NCBI RefSeq assembly: GCF_011386835.1
Contig: NC_088798.1
Span: forward strand, 2,914,001-2,978,000
DNA: 64,000 nucleotides
Source: Chrysemys picta bellii
Lineage: Eukaryota > Chordata > Testudines > Emydidae
Direction of reading: 5' to 3'
Position 1 is the first letter of the stretch, and each line of letters begins with the position of its first letter. The notes under the pieces are model-generated. The model searched no databases and was not told where the DNA came from. It was given only the letters and a program-made list of their open reading frames with translations. Made by a program: the position numbers and the translations under genes. This document shows positions 1 to 12,257 of the stretch, one piece after another.

Positions 1-2828
1 AGGAGGAGAATTGATGGTGGCGAGACATCACCAGGAAGAGGGTGCTCTGGCTAGCAGGGCTAATCTCCGGGACAGCCAGCAGGAGGCGCTAGCGTGACGA
101 GTCGCACCCCGTCACAGGGTGGTTTCCTTGAAGCCCCAGCTCCTGGAGTCCCGTGATCACAGCAGAGGCACAGTTTTCATTTAAAAAGAAACAAGTTTCT
201 AGCCCCCGTGACTGCAGAAAACCAGGTGCAAGTGACCCCGAAAGGCTCCGAAAGCAGAAGGCGAAGAGCCCCGAACACGCGCGTTCTCATGGTTTGGGGG
301 CGCTGCCTCCCTGGGGTTGGGCGACCACATTGGTCAAGAGACTGGGAGCCAGGCACTTCCCTGGGATTGTGACCCCATTGCGGCGAGAGGGACGGAGTTC
401 TTAGCCGGTGATCGTCCGCCGCGGCCGCACCCCTCTTGGAGAGCTCTGCTGGGCACAGCTGGGTTGTGGGATGCCCTTCAGCTGCCCCCGCTTGGCATAT
501 CAGGGCACCTCCTGACCCTCACTGCCCCAAGCGGCCTTCCACAGAGCCGGTCCCTGCCAACGCGCCCGTCACCGCAGCGTCTGGGCGCCCCGAACAAGCA
601 GGCTGTTGGGCTCCCTCCTGGGAATTCTGGGAGCTCCCTACAGGCCTTGGTGTGGGGCAGACGCATGTAAACAGCCGCGTGTGCCCCACTCAGCGAGCCG
701 GGGAGCTAATAATAGCGCAGTGAGGTCAGCGCCGTTCCCCAGCACTTCCTGTTTTGCTGCAAAGGGCCCCGTCTGTGGGCGGGGGTGGGGATGAGGTGAG
801 TGCGCCCGGGTGGCGCGGTAACCTTTGCTGGGGGAGTTTACATTCACACCTGGTGCACTGGTGACGCGCTTGGGACGCTCCCCGCGTTCCTTCCCCAGGC
901 TGACATTAAAGCAGTGTGCGCTTCCCTCCCCCAGCCCCTGCCAGGCTGGCGTAACCATCTAGGCAAGCAGCTCCCCTGGGCATAGGGGCATCCCCCGTGC
1001 TGCCCGCTCAGCTGGGCTCCTAACCCTGTGGCGGCCTGGGAGCCGGCCTGGGGGTGGGGGAAAGGGATGGTGGAGTCAGGAGTGGAGCTGGGCACGGGGA
1101 ATGGGGCAGGGCAGATCCGCGGGCACCTGGCCCGCTCCGGGTGAGGCAGGGCATTGCTGGCAGTTCCTCCAGGTTCCTGGCTGACGGCTGGGTCTGTGCT
1201 GGTGCAGCCCCCCGGCCCCGGCAGAAGGAGTTTGTCTGTCCGCCCCCCCTCTGCTAGCGGCAGAGCTGCGCCCACATGTCCGTGGTGCCTAGGCTGGAGG
1301 CGGGGACGGGCTCTGCACCGTGCCACAGCTCCGGCTTGGGGATCCCTTGGGGCGATGGTGAGGATGCTGAGAGGGCAGAACGTGCCGCCGGAAGGCTGAG
1401 CCGGGCGCGTCTGGGGCAGCAAGAGCCCGGGAGGACCTGGTCGCGGGTCTGCCGGGCAGCGCAGCCAGAGCCGCATCGAGGCAGCGCAACACCAAACCCA
1501 CCGTCACTTCCCCTCTGGTGGCGCCTGGGCCAAAGGGCCTGCTCAGGGAAACGCCCGCCGGCTGCTCAACAGGGCCTGGCTCGAACTGCCACGTCCAGGC
1601 CGAGGCATCCGTGGCCGGGAAGGTGCCGGCTTGGCAGCCGTAGACTGACGGGCGGCGGGCGTGGCCCAGCCTGGGGCTGGCCTGGCTAGCGGCAGGGTGA
1701 GCTCCCGCTCCGCTGCCAGTTGATGTCAGCGGGGATGGCGGCTTTCATTTCCACTGAGCCGTCCACCGGGACCCGAGGCGAGCCTGTGTCTCCGCCGGCC
1801 CCCCGGAGACGGGCCTCTCCCCACAGGCAGCCAGGATCCCCCCGTCACCCAGCCCAGGGCACCGTGCGGGGCAGGTGTCCCCAGGGCTTCACTTGCCCCC
1901 GAAGGGAAAAGTCGAGCTGATCGTTCTGGAGTTGGCCTGCGGCTGAGACGGCGCCGGCTCGACCGGCTGGAGCGTTAGACGCCGATCGCAGGGAACAATC
2001 CTGCCTTGGCTGGCTGGGCCCCGCTGGGCCTGCCCTGGGAGGCGAGCGCCACTCATGCTCAGCGTCAGATGGGGCACGAGAGGTGGCGCCAAGGGCCAGG
2101 GGAGGGCCAGGGGACAGAGCCAGCCGCTGGCAGCACAAACGAGAGGAGCAGGCTGGCAGGTGTGGGAGGAGAGGCAAGGGGGTACGGGAGGAGCTGGGTG
2201 CCATCTGTATTGCGCTGGGACTCAGCGCCGGGGATCCCATCTTTTGGGGGGTCATTGCCCCCCGGGGGAGGGAGCTGAGCCTCTCATCCCTGGGCCCCAA
2301 GCGCAGGGGGGTTGTGGGTCCCAGGCAGGTCATGTGGAAAGTTCCCAAGGTGCAAAATGGGGCACGTCAGCCCCCCATGTTTGACACTGAGGGGCTGGCA
2401 GGCCACGCGGCAGGTTGGTCATGTCCAGGCCGAGTCGGGAGCAACCCACCGGGGTCACCCTTTGGCCTAAGAAACCTCAACATATCTGGCCAGGCCAGCC
2501 GCTCTCCGGGCCCGACCCTGTGAGGCACTGAGCACCAAGTGGGAGCCGGTCAGGATCAGGCCCTGCATAAAGCTCTCTGGTGGCAGTGGGGTGTTCCCCA
2601 CCCTGCTCGGCGGGGCAGTCCCTGCTCTGTCTGGCCACAGGAGCCAACCGAGCGTGGAGAGTGGAGGGGAAACCGAGGCACAAGACTGCTCCTTGCAGCC
2701 GGTCTCCAGAGCAGGCTGGCGATGCCCTGGCCTCTTGGGAGATGCACCCCTCCGCCCGGGCTGCTCCCGGCTCCAAGCAGAGCTGAGGTTGCCTCTGCAG
2801 TGTGGGGGAGGGCTGAGAGCAGGCGCTG
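1..2828. other. No gene recognised
   Basis: GC-rich unique-looking sequence. Open frames on both strands are short, overlap each other and match no family I know. I searched for the missing BTB-domain exons of BTBD19 here and did not find them. A regulatory role cannot be judged from sequence alone. Confidence 0.6.
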
Positions 2829-3030
2829 ACAGAGAGGCAGTGATGCACAATGGGCAGAGCGCTGGGCTGGCCCTCCGGAGATCTGGCTCCTATTCTTGGC
2901 TCTGCCACTGGCCTGCTGGGGGAACTTGGGCACGTTGTTCCCCCTCCCCGTGTCTCAGTTTCCCCTCCTACTCTGAGGAGCTCTTTGGGGCAGGGGCTGC
3001 CTGTCCCTCTGCACAGCACCCAGGGCGGGG
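2829..3030 (+). repeat. MIR/CORE-type SINE remnant
   Basis: The stretch reads like the body of a MIR-family SINE: a line with GGCTCTGCCACTGGCCTG, then 'acttgggcac' and 'gtctcagtttcccc', in the MIR order. It is diverged and has no clear ends. Similar remnants occur near 18,255, 43,690, 60,510 and 63,738. Confidence 0.7.
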
Positions 3031-4127
3031 GGGCTTGCTCTCAGCAGGAGCCGGCGGGCAGCCCTGGCTCTGCCGGAACAGAGTCAGCGAGGGCACGGGT
3101 CTGCGAGGGCAGGGCCAGGGAGGGGAGAGGAGGGGGGCGGCTTTCCGAGGCGCAGGGAGATTTTCCCCCTCGGACTGCGAGCTGCTCTCGCTTGCTGATT
3201 GATTCAGAGAGTGGCTCAGAGCAGGCTGGCGGTGAGGAGGAGGCCCCGGAGAACATGCTGACGCCGGAGTTTCTGTTCCACCGAAACGCTGCTCCCAACA
3301 GCCATGGGGCCTGCGCCGGTGCAGTCAGGAGTCGCTCAAAGGGCCTGATTCTCCCCTCACTGACGCTGGCAGGCTGGGGGGGCCCTGAAGATGTAGCCAT
3401 GGGTTCCCCGCTGGAAGGGGCTCTGTCGCCCGGGGGTGCCTGCGTGAGAACTACCCCACGGGGATGTCATTCGGCCCCCCTCCCACTGACTGAGGAGGGC
3501 TGGACGTGACCAGCATGACCACAAGACATGGCCAGGCAGGACTCTGTGCCCCAGCACGCCAGGCTGGGCAGAGCTGCCTGGCAGTACCATAGGCCGGGGC
3601 CCGGCTCTGGGCCTGGAGATCAGACCAAATGACCCTGCCGGCTCACAGAGCAGCCAGGCTGACAGGCCCCCGCTGGCCTGGGCACCGGGCCCCAGGGGCA
3701 GGCCAGAGGCCAGTGGCTGAGGAGCCCCCCATGAAGAAGGCTCCTTAGGGACACGCTGGCCCCTGGAAACCAGCTTTACCCGGCTCCTTTATCCCTTTCC
3801 TCGAGTCCTGCCCCGACCCTGCTGGAGCAGAGCCCTTCTGCTCCCCCCCCCCCCAGCCCGGGGCGGCCCCGTTGGGGGTCTGCGTCAGCCTGCTGCCTGC
3901 CCCCTGCCCATGCGTCCTGCTGGGAGCCGGAGCATGGCATTAGGCTGCCAGCGCAGCCCCCCGCCTGCCTCGAGGGCCACCCCTTAGCCCCCATTGTTTG
4001 CTGGCCACAGAGCCTGGCTTGCCATTTGTCCGACATTCGGAGGTGAATTCATCCATTGCTCGGGGCTGCGGCAGAGCCATGCACAGAGCCGCACAACACC
4101 CAGCTCGTGGGTCTCCACAGCTCTGCT
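3031..4127. other. No gene recognised
   Basis: No exon, RNA gene or repeat structure that I can support, apart from a short C run near 3,843. Confidence 0.5.
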
Positions 4128-4390
4128 GGTGCCCCTCACTCCCGACCCGCAGCCCCCTGCTAGCCCAGCCTGGCTCCCCTCACCCCAGCTCTGCCGGTGC
4201 CCCTCACTCCCGACCCGCAGCCCCCTGCTAGCCCAGCCCTGGGCTCCCTCACCCCAGCTCTGCCGGTGCCCCTCACTCCCGACCCGCAGCCCCCTGCTAG
4301 CCCAGCCTGGCTCCCCTCACCCCAGCTCTGCCGGTGCCCCTCACTCCCGACCCGCAGCCCCCGGCTATTCCAGCCTGGCTCCCCCTGCAT
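4128..4390 (+). repeat. Dispersed 60-68 bp minisatellite, locus 1
   Basis: About four tandem units of 60-68 bp, each with the core CTCCCGACCCGCAGCCCC followed by CTGCTAGCCCAGCC and CAGCTCTGCCGGTGCCC. The same unit recurs at 12.7, 17.3, 20.7, 27.7, 35.3, 38.2, 41.5 and 42.0 kb, in both orientations. Confidence 0.9.
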
Positions 4391-6507
4391 GAAACGAGCC
4401 AAGAGAAATGCTCCCCCTGCTAGAGCGTTGCCTAGGGACGAGGCGCATTTGTGGGTGGGGAACTGCCCCCTCGGCTGGCTGGACCAATGATCGATCTCTT
4501 CAACTACAGCCGCCCCATGTCCTTAGGACATTGCCTTGTGACGTTTCTGAAGCCAGCACGTTCCACGTGGGCTCTCGTGTGTATGGTCATGGCAGGCGTT
4601 GCCGGGGGGGTGGGCGCTGTTACGCAGTCTGCCAAATGCGTGAGCAAGTGCTCAGTCTTGGGCAGACAAGCTGCGGGGTGAGGCCCTAGTTCTGTGCAGA
4701 GGCAGCTGTGCAAGCCGCGGCAGCGTTACTCTCTGCCTTGGGCTCTGATTAGTCGCAGCTCAATGAAGCTGCCCCCTGGGAGCTGGGATTTCCCCACATG
4801 CTGATTGTGACCCGCTCTGGTCCAGGCCGGGTGCATGTGGGTAAATAAGCCAATTGCACTTTGAATACACCCTGGCTCCGCGTCACAGATTTCTCCTGCG
4901 CTGGGAAGCCACGAGGCCCCGGGCGCCTGCTACCACTCAGTGGAGGAGCAGGCATTTCTGTGCTCCTGGACTGGCTGCATGCCTCAGTGGGTCTGAGCAG
5001 GGCTGGGTGCATCGTGGCTAATGGAGTCCCGGTGCCATCAGACCCGGATGGGAGCCCTCCCCGAGCAGGCCCTCGCGGGAGCCTTTGCACTCATCATTCT
5101 CTCCGCTGGCAGCTTTCCCCCGGCGCCCGGCTCTGTGGTTGCTGTGATGCGGCCGGGGCAGGTCTGTCTCAGCAGGATTTCCCTGGCGCGGGCGGCTGGC
5201 ACCACGTGAAGCGTTGCTCAGCGGAAAGAAGCAGGAGGGGAAATGGGTGTCAGGTGCCCTGGAAAGTGCCGGTGCGCGAGGTGACGGTTGGGCCCCGGCG
5301 CGTGGAACAATCCGTCTGGCGGGGGAAGGAACCCATGCCCCCTTCCAGGGCAGCTTTGGCTGTGATGTGTGCACGGACCCGTCCCACGAGGCCCTGCCCC
5401 CAGTGCTGGGGAGATCTGCATTCGCCCTCTGCAGCTGGCTGGGGTGGGGGATGGACCCTGTGCAGCACCCATTCCCGTCCATGAGGGCCCCTGGTGCCCC
5501 TCCCCCCGCTGTCTGGTCCCATGTCAGGGACCCCAGCGAGGGCCCTGACCTAGACCCTGTCACTCGGTTGTGGGGCATTTCCCTGTGGGGCACTCAGGAC
5601 GGCCCCCCTCTCTGAGCCTGCAGCAAATGCAGCTGCTGGGCCGAGCCCCCAGCCAGGCCCGGCTCCCGGGGCATCGCTGGCTCCGAGGACGGACGTTGCA
5701 GCTGGAAGGGATTTCACGCAGCGAAGCTGGATCCGTCTGGATGGTGCCCCTGCCCAGAGCGCGGAGGGCCTGGTCTCCAGGGCCGTGTGGGCCCAGGTAC
5801 CTTTACCTGCTGTCGTGACTGTCCTGCTCGGCCCCCAAATGCTGTGGTGATGGGCACCCGGGGAGAGCCATGCCCTCGCCAGCCGTGGGTGGCAGGCAGG
5901 GTTTGGCGGTACTAGCCTGGACTCCAGTGCCTCCCCCACAGATGTCACGGGTGCCCAGTTCCCCCTGTTTGGCTGCGACCTGTGATGGCATGGCACACAA
6001 ATAACCCTGGGTCCCCTCCCTGCCCTGGGCAGGGCTGGCAGTGTAGGAGCATCGCTGGGAGGCCAGTGGGGGCAGCCCGTCCCTGGGAGCGGGGGGAGGG
6101 TTTGGCAGCTGGGGGTGGGGTGAGGTTAGGGCTGCACCGGGGGTCAGGGAGTGCCAAGGTGGGAGGGGCAGGGGGTGCTGGGCCCCATGGGAGAGGGCTA
6201 GGGGCCATGCCATTGTTGGGGGGCTGTAGCGGGGGGAGGGGTGTCTCTCCACCACCAGTCACCCGGCTGGTTGCTCGGCTCCAGCGCGGTCCCATCCAGC
6301 CCTGGGGGAGTGGGGCGCCAATGGCTGCAGAGGGGAGCCAGGGGGTGGCTGGACTGAGGACTCTGCACCCGTGGGGGAAGCCAGCTTGGGATTGAGGGGG
6401 CTGGAGGCCCACGCAGGGTCCCTGAGCGCGCCGAGCCACCCCAGCACCAGGGCCTTGCGTCAGTGGCAGGGCCCATCTGTGCTGACCCGCCCCCGGGGGT
6501 GTTGGCA
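4391..6507. other. No gene recognised
   Basis: No supported exon. The open frames here show no conserved motif. Confidence 0.5.
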
Positions 6508-7058
6508 GCCGTGCTGGGCCCCTGGCGCTCTGCTCCCCCCGGCGCGTTCATGGCCTTGCCGGTCCCCTGGCGCCCTGCTCCCCCCGGCGCGTTCGCGGCT
6601 GTGCCGGGCCCCTGGCGCCCTGCTCCCCCCAGCGCGTTCGCGGCTGTGCCGGTCCCCTGGCGCCCTGCTCCCCCCGGCGCGTTCGCGGCTGTGCCGGGCC
6701 CCTGGCGCCCTGCTCCCCCGGGCGTGTTCGCGGCTGTGCCGGTCCCCTGGCGCTCTGCTCCCCCCGGCACGTTCATGGCCTTGCTGGGCCCCTGGCGCCC
6801 TGCTCCCCCCAGCGCGTTCGCGGCCGTGCCGGTCCCCTGGCGCTCTGCTCCCCCCGGCGCATTCATGGCCTTGCTGGGCCCCTGGCGCCCTGCTCCCCCC
6901 AGCGCGTTCGCGGCCGTGCCGGTCCCCTGGCGCCCTGCTCCCCCCAGCGCGTTCGCGGCCGTGCCGGTCCCCTGGCGCTCTGCTCCCCCCGGCGCATTCA
7001 TGGCCTTGCTGGGCCCCTGGCGCCCTGCTCCCCCCAGCGCGTTCGCGGCCTTGTTGAC
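6508..7058. repeat. 45-bp minisatellite
   Basis: About twelve tandem 45-bp units (15 codons) with the core GCGTTCGCGGCTGTGCCGG and CCCCTGGCGCCCTGCTCC. Because 45 is a multiple of three, frames stay open on both strands and give long Ala/Pro/Arg-rich shadow proteins. I see no start, splice or homology evidence that any is translated. Confidence 0.92.
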
Positions 7059-7224
7059 ATCGCTGCTGTGGCAAGTCAGGCACTTCCTGTTTACTCTGCG
7101 GCGGGGAGGCCGTTGCCTGGAGGCGTTACAACCGAAATACTCGCCCGGGCTGTGGTCACCCAGCCCCGGAGCAGGGACAGGAAAAGTGGGCCCGGGGGTG
7201 GGACTGTTTGTCCTCAAAACAACT

Positions 7225-7470
7225 GGGCGTAACAGTGTGTCACAACACACGCACACAGTCAGGTACACATGTGGTTGGTGCCCACACACGTGTGGTGAGG
7301 TACAGACGTACATACAGACTCAGGTACACACACAAACATACAGGCACATGATCACTCACACACTGACGTGCAGGCACACGTGGCTGGGTACACACACACA
7401 CACATGGTCAGTTACACACATGTACGTACACACCTGGCTGGGTGTGCGCACACAGAGAGACACAGTGTCA
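7225..7470. repeat. Degenerate CA-rich repeat
   Basis: Interrupted CA dinucleotide tract mixed with longer units containing ACACGTGG. Confidence 0.85.
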
Positions 7471-7692
7471 GGATGCGCCCGGCCCCAGCCTGTTTGTTGC
7501 TCCCTTCCAGCCCATGCGGGAGCAAATCGCAACCTCAGCATGAGTCAGCAACACGAGGCCGTTGCAAAAAAAGCAAATGCAATTGTAGGTTGCATTAGCC
7601 GAGGCAGCGCCTGCAAGTCACGGGAGGTGACAGTACCGCTGTGCCGGCGCTGGTTAGGCCTCAGCTGGAGAACTGGGTCCAATTTTGGTCAC

Positions 7693-8154
7693 TGTCACGG
7701 AGTATTGGGGGACTCAGGGCCCTGCACCCCCGGCTTCCTGCGATTCACCATGACTCTCAGCCAGCCAGTAAAGCAGAAGGTTTATTTGGATGACAGGAAT
7801 ACAGTCCAAGACAGGTCTTGCAGGCACAGACAACAGGGCCCCCCTCAGTTAGGTCCAGCTTTGGGTCCCAGGGCATCCCAGCCCACCCCCCTTTGGGGGG
7901 TCAGAGCCATCTCTGCCTTCAGCCATCTCTCCAGCTCGCTTCCAGCACTCTGCCTTCAGCGACCCCTCCCACCGCCTTTGTTCAGTTTCCCGGGCCAAGG
8001 TGTCACCTGGCCTCCAACCCCTTGCTGGGTTCTCATGTTACACGCTCAGGTATTCGCCTTCGGGCAGACTCCCATCCCCCAATGCAGACTATCCTAGCCA
8101 CACTCCCCTGTCAGCATTCACACACCCCAGTAAGAACAGGCCCAGTTCGTCACA
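7693..8154 (-). mobile_element. Solo LTR, minus orientation
   Basis: On the minus strand it begins TGTGACGAACTGGGCC and ends CTCCGTGACA, so it has TG...CA ends. GTCAC lies on both sides (7,688-7,692 and 8,155-8,159), a 5-bp target duplication. It is close kin to the copies at 11,819 and 55,712. The 5-bp duplication fits ERVL-like or Gypsy-like elements; no internal genes are present. Confidence 0.85.
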
Positions 8155-8306
8155 GTCACTGCTGTAGAGAAAGGATCCGGAGGCGGGGGGGGGACATGAG
8201 AGTGGCCGGTCTTCAAATACTTGACAGGCTGCCCTAGAAAAGCTGGCGGAAACTCGTTCTCTCTGGCCCCAGAGGGCAGGACGAGAGGCGACGGGCTCAG
8301 ACTACG

Positions 8307-9094
8307 TAGGGTTACCATACTTCCGGATTTTCCCGGACATGTCCGGCTTTTGGGGCCTCAAATCCCTGTCTGGGAGGAAATCCCCAAAAGCCGGACATGT
8401 CCGGGAAAATAGGGAGGGAGGGACCGGCGGTGCTCGGCCGGGGGCCAGAGCTGCTGGGGCCGGCAGTGCTCGGCCGGAGCCGCCGGGGCCCGCGGTGCGG
8501 GGCCAGAGCCCAGGCCCGGGGCCGGCGGTGCTCGGCCGGGGGCGGGCGGTGCGGGGCCGGGGCCCAGGGTGCTCGGCTGCAGCCGGCGGTGTGGGGCCCG
8601 ACGGTGTTTGGCCAGGGGCCGGGCTGGGGCCGGCGGTGCGGAGCCGGGGGCCGGGGCCGGCAGTGCTCAGCCGGGGGCCGGAGCCAGGCCGGGGGTGCTC
8701 GGCCAGGGGTGCTCGGCCGGGAGTGCTCGGCCGAGGGCGGTGGTGGCCGGGGTCGGGGGCCGGCGGTGCGGGGCCGGGCGGTGCTCGGCCAGGGGCGGTG
8801 GTGCTCAGGGCCGGGGTCGGCGGCCAGTGCCCCAGGGCCTGAGCCAAGCTGGGCGGGAGATGCCGGGTCCAGAGCCGCTCGGCCGGGGGGGGCGGACTGG
8901 GCCGCGCCTCCTCACGCCCCCCCGCCCCAGCTTGCCTGCTGCTTCAGGCTTCCCGCAAATCAAATGTTCGCGGGAAGCAGAGGAGGGGGAGGGGCAGGGG
9001 ACGAAGCGTCCAGGGGAGGGGGCGGGGCGGAGTTGGGGCGGGGCCGGGGCCCGTGGAGTGTCCTCCTTTTGGACACTTAAAATATGGTAACCCT
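8307..9094. mobile_element. Non-autonomous TIR element (hAT-like)
   Basis: Terminal inverted repeats read TAGGGTTACCATA at the left and its reverse complement at the right. Both sides are bordered by AGACTACG (8,299-8,306 and 9,095-9,102), an 8-bp target duplication typical of the hAT superfamily; the last A of the right end overlaps the duplication. The interior is an extremely GC-rich string of 'ggccggggg' motifs with no transposase. The long open frames in it are composition artefacts. Confidence 0.8.
8327..8410. repeat. Perfect 29-bp inverted repeat
   Basis: Arms 8,327-8,355 and 8,382-8,410 are perfect reverse complements around a 26-bp spacer. Each arm contains the palindrome CCGGACATGTCCGG. 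This sits just inside the left end of the TIR element and would form a strong hairpin in single-stranded DNA or RNA. Confidence 0.95.
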
Positions 9095-9357
9095 AGACTA
9101 CGGCACAGCAGACTTCGGTTAAATCTCAGGACAAACGTCCTAACCACGTCGGCCCGTCGGCCCCTGGAGCAGGGGCCTCGGGAGGTCCTGGAAGCTTCTT
9201 CACTGGTGGTTTTTGAGAGGAGAGAGGATGATCCTGGCAGTCCCGTCTAACCCTCTGGGTCTATGGTTCTGCACCCCACCCTCAGCATGGGGTCAACGTC
9301 CTGCCCCCTGTCTGCCCACCCTGCCTCGGGCTGTAGGCAGCGAGCTCCCTGCTGGCA

Positions 9358-9490
9358 GGGCGGCTCTATCGTGCCTGGGGGTGGGCACCAGCCCAGCCCA
9401 ACGTACGTGCTTGGCACGAGATGGGAAAGGCAGGGGCCCCCTGGGTGCAGGGGTGTGCCCGGGGGTGGGTACCAGGCCAGCGTAGGTGTC
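9358..9490. repeat. Single units of the 80-bp repeat
   Basis: Carries GATGGGAAAGGCAGGGG and GGGTACCAGGCCAGCG, the same unit that is tandem at 10,173-10,495. Confidence 0.8.
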
Positions 9491-9699
9491 TGGTGTCCCG
9501 GAGTCCCCGGGCGATGCTCTGGAACTGCTCCCCACAAAGCCAGTCAGGACTCTGGGGAGCCTCCTCTCCCTCGGAGCAGACCGTCTTCAGGGCAAGAAGC
9601 TCACACGGCTTCACCTCCTGGGACTCTCCTGGGAGCATTCAGCATATGCCCCTCCGTGCGCTTCCCCCAGCGAGTCCGCCCCGGCGGGGTCCTTGGGAA

Positions 9700-10172
9700 G
9701 CCAAAGGGTTCTGCACCCCCCACTTCGCAGTCAGACGTGACTCTCAGCCAGCGGGTAAAACAGAGGTTTATTAGATGACAGGAACACGGTCTAAAACAGA
9801 GCTTGTAGGTACAGAGAACGGGACCCCGCGGCCGGGTCCATGATGGGGTGCAGAGAGCCAGACACCCACGTCTGCCCTCACTCCTAGTTCCCAGGTAGCT
9901 CCAACTCTCAAACCCCCTCCAGCCCCTCCTTCTCCCGGCTTTGTCTCTTTCCTGGGCCAGGAGGTCACCTGATCCCTTTGTTCACCTTTAGCTATTTCCT
10001 TGCAGGGGGGGAAGGGGCCCTGGCCATTTGTTGCCAGGGAGACAGAGTATCAGTGATTTATGCGCACTGGCCTTTCCCCACCGCCTAGACAGAGACTAGA
10101 AATGCATAGGGGAAACTGAGGCACACACAGTATTCAGAGAAAACATTAAGAACAGAGTCCCACTTTGTCACA
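9700..10172 (-). mobile_element. Diverged solo LTR, minus orientation
   Basis: Minus strand starts TGTGACAAAGTGGGACTC at 10,172. Near the other side it carries the AATAAACC...GGCTGAGAGTCA block shared with the other LTRs here. The left boundary is uncertain. It is closer to the LTR at 19,424 than to those at 7,693 and 11,819. Confidence 0.65.
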
Positions 10173-10495
10173 CCTGGCACTAGATGGGAAAGGCAGGAGA
10201 TCCCTGGGTGCAGGGGTGTGCCCGGGGGTGGGTACCAGGCCAGCGTAGGTGCTTGGCGCTAGATGGGAAAGGCAGGGGGCCCCTGGGTGCAGGGGTATGC
10301 CCAGGGGAGGGTACCAGGCCAGCGTAGGTGCTTGGCGCTAGATGGGAAAGGCAGGGGGCCCCTGGGTGCAGGGGTGTGCCCGGGGGTGGGTACCAGGCCA
10401 GCGTAGGTGCTTGGCGCTAGATGGGAAAGGCAGGGGGCCCCTGGGTGCAGGGGTGTGTGCCCCAGGGTGGGCACCAGGCCAGCGAGCTGGTTCCA
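10173..10495. repeat. 80-bp minisatellite
   Basis: About four tandem units near 79-80 bp, each with GCTAGATGGGAAAGGCAG and GTGCCCGGGGGTGGGTACC. Confidence 0.9.
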
Positions 10496-10847
10496 GGCAT
10501 TGGACAGGTCATGCTGGGGCAGCTGGAGGCCTCTTGGCTCACCCTCCCCTCCCCCACCCAGAGACTGTGTCACGGGGGGTGAGGACAAGGGTCGGGGCGC
10601 TGGGGTGACGCTGGGGCCTAGACCCTCGCAGCCTCTTAGCCTTCACGGCCAGACAGGCCCAGCGCGATCTGCCGTGGCACGGGGGGCACAGAACCTCGGG
10701 CTGAGTTGCTGCCCCTCTAAGCAGGGGTTCGAGACTTCCTGAGAATCCCCCATTGACACCAGCTCAAACCAGCAAGTGACCGGGCCCCACGCTGCAGCCA
10801 AGGGACAACGAAACCCCCCAGGGTCTGTGCCAATCTGAGCCGGGGGG
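10496..10847. other. No gene recognised
   Basis: No supported feature. Confidence 0.5.
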
Positions 10848-10890
10848 TGTCACGGACTCACAGATCGTGCCCACCCCCACTTCGTCACAG
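10848..10890 (-). mobile_element. Collapsed LTR: only the two ends remain
   Basis: TGTCACGGACTCACAGATCG is the reverse complement of the 3' end of the LTR at 19,424-20,262. A few bases later comes CACTTCGTCACA, the reverse complement of an LTR start. This looks like an LTR with nearly all its interior deleted. Confidence 0.5.
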
Positions 10891-11449
10891 GGGGAAATTC
10901 CTTCCCCCCCCAGACTGGGCGATCAGTTAGACCCAGTGCAGGCAGAGCCCTGTCAGAGCCCAATGCCCCATCCCCACCCAGTGCCCCATCCCCGCCCGGT
11001 GCCCCATCCCCGACCGCGGGGAGATTTGCCGCTAGCAGGCACAGCTCGGCCACAGCCATCTCCTCACCCCGGCCCCTCCACACGCGGCCCAGGGGCGCAG
11101 GGGCTGGGCAGGGAGCCGCTCCGAGGAGCCCAGGCCACTGAGCCGAGCTGCTGGGGACGGGGATTCCCCGAGACGCCGTGGCTGGGGGGCAGAGCTGGCC
11201 TGTGCCAGGGGCCAGTGGGGCTGAGGGAGCCGATCGCAGCGGTGGCCAAGCCCTGGGCTGGCTGGGCGAGCAGCTCCATGCTCCAGCCTGGCCCTGGGGC
11301 GCCCCCTGCTGGCGCCCCTACAAACCGTGTCAATCCCTTGGCACCGACCCTCACAGGAACCCAGGATCTGGCCCCACTGAGAGGCGGCATGGCCCAAAAC
11401 CCTGCTGAGGCTGGGGACCAGGACAGGCTGAGATCCCGTCCGAGGCAGG
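10891..11449. other. No gene recognised
   Basis: A long open frame on + lacks recognisable domains and is read as background of GC-rich sequence. Confidence 0.5.
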
Positions 11450-11765
11450 GCATGTGTGTGTGTTTCTGTGTGTGTGTGTGTCTGTGCTCTGTATGTGTGT
11501 CCGTGTGTGCACTGTACTGCGTGTGTCTGTGCCGTGTGTGTGTGTGCGTGTGTGCATTGTAATGCTGTGTGTCTGTGCCGTGTGTGTGTGTGCGTGTGTG
11601 CATTGTAATGCTGTGTGTCTGTGCTTTGTGTGTGCGTCCATGTGTGCACTGTACTGCGTGTGTCTGTGCCGTGTGTGTGTGTCCGTGTGTGCATTGAGGT
11701 GCTGTGTGTGTCTCTGTGTGCCGTGTGTGTTTTAGCTGCGTGTGCCGGGTGTACGTTGTATCTGT
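11450..11765. repeat. TG-rich minisatellite
   Basis: TG tract organised in higher-order units that alternate GTGTGTGCATTGTAATGC with GTGTCTGTGCCGTG. Confidence 0.9.
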
Positions 11766-11818
11766 GCGTGTGGCCAGTGCCTCACAGGTGACAGCTCCAG
11801 CCCCAGTCACGGACACAC

Positions 11819-12257
11819 TGTGACGAACTGGGACTGTTCTTGCTGTGGTGTGTGAATGCTGACAGGGGAGTGTGGCTAGGATGGTCTGCATTGGGGGAGA
11901 GGAGACTGACCTACGGAGAATACCTGAGCATGTAACAGGAGAACCCAGGAAGGGGTTAGAGGCCAGGTGACACCTTTCCCGGGAGACTGAACAAAGGCTG
12001 TGGGAGGGAGTTGAGAGCTGGCTGGTGACATGGCTGGGAGGCAGACGGGGCTCTGACCTCCCAAGGAGGCTGTGGGGCCCTGGGACCCCAAGATGCACCT
12101 AATTGGGGGGGTCCTGTTGTCTGTGCCTGCAAGACCTGTCTTGGACTGTGTTCCTGTCGTCTAAATAAACCTTCTGCTTTACTGGCTGGCTGAGAGTCAT
12201 GGTGAATTGCAGGAAGCCGGGGGTGCAGGGCCTTGTGTCCCCCCACACTCCATGACA
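11819..12257 (+). mobile_element. Solo LTR, plus orientation
   Basis: Begins TGTGACGAACTGGGACTG and ends ACTCCATGACA. CACAC flanks both sides (11,814-11,818 and 12,258-12,262), a 5-bp duplication, though the right flank is itself CA-rich. A poly(A) signal AATAAA lies at about 12,164, as expected for an LTR R region. Same family as 7,693 and 55,712. Confidence 0.88.

Noticed and set aside
6508..7058. Regular direct repeats that look array-like (CRISPR-like spacing)
   Set aside because: Units are contiguous with no unique spacers, and the DNA is vertebrate. It is a minisatellite.
6463..8097. A 544-residue open frame on + and long frames on -
   Set aside because: Driven by the 45-bp minisatellite, whose length is a multiple of three; it then runs into a solo LTR. 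No domain, no homology.
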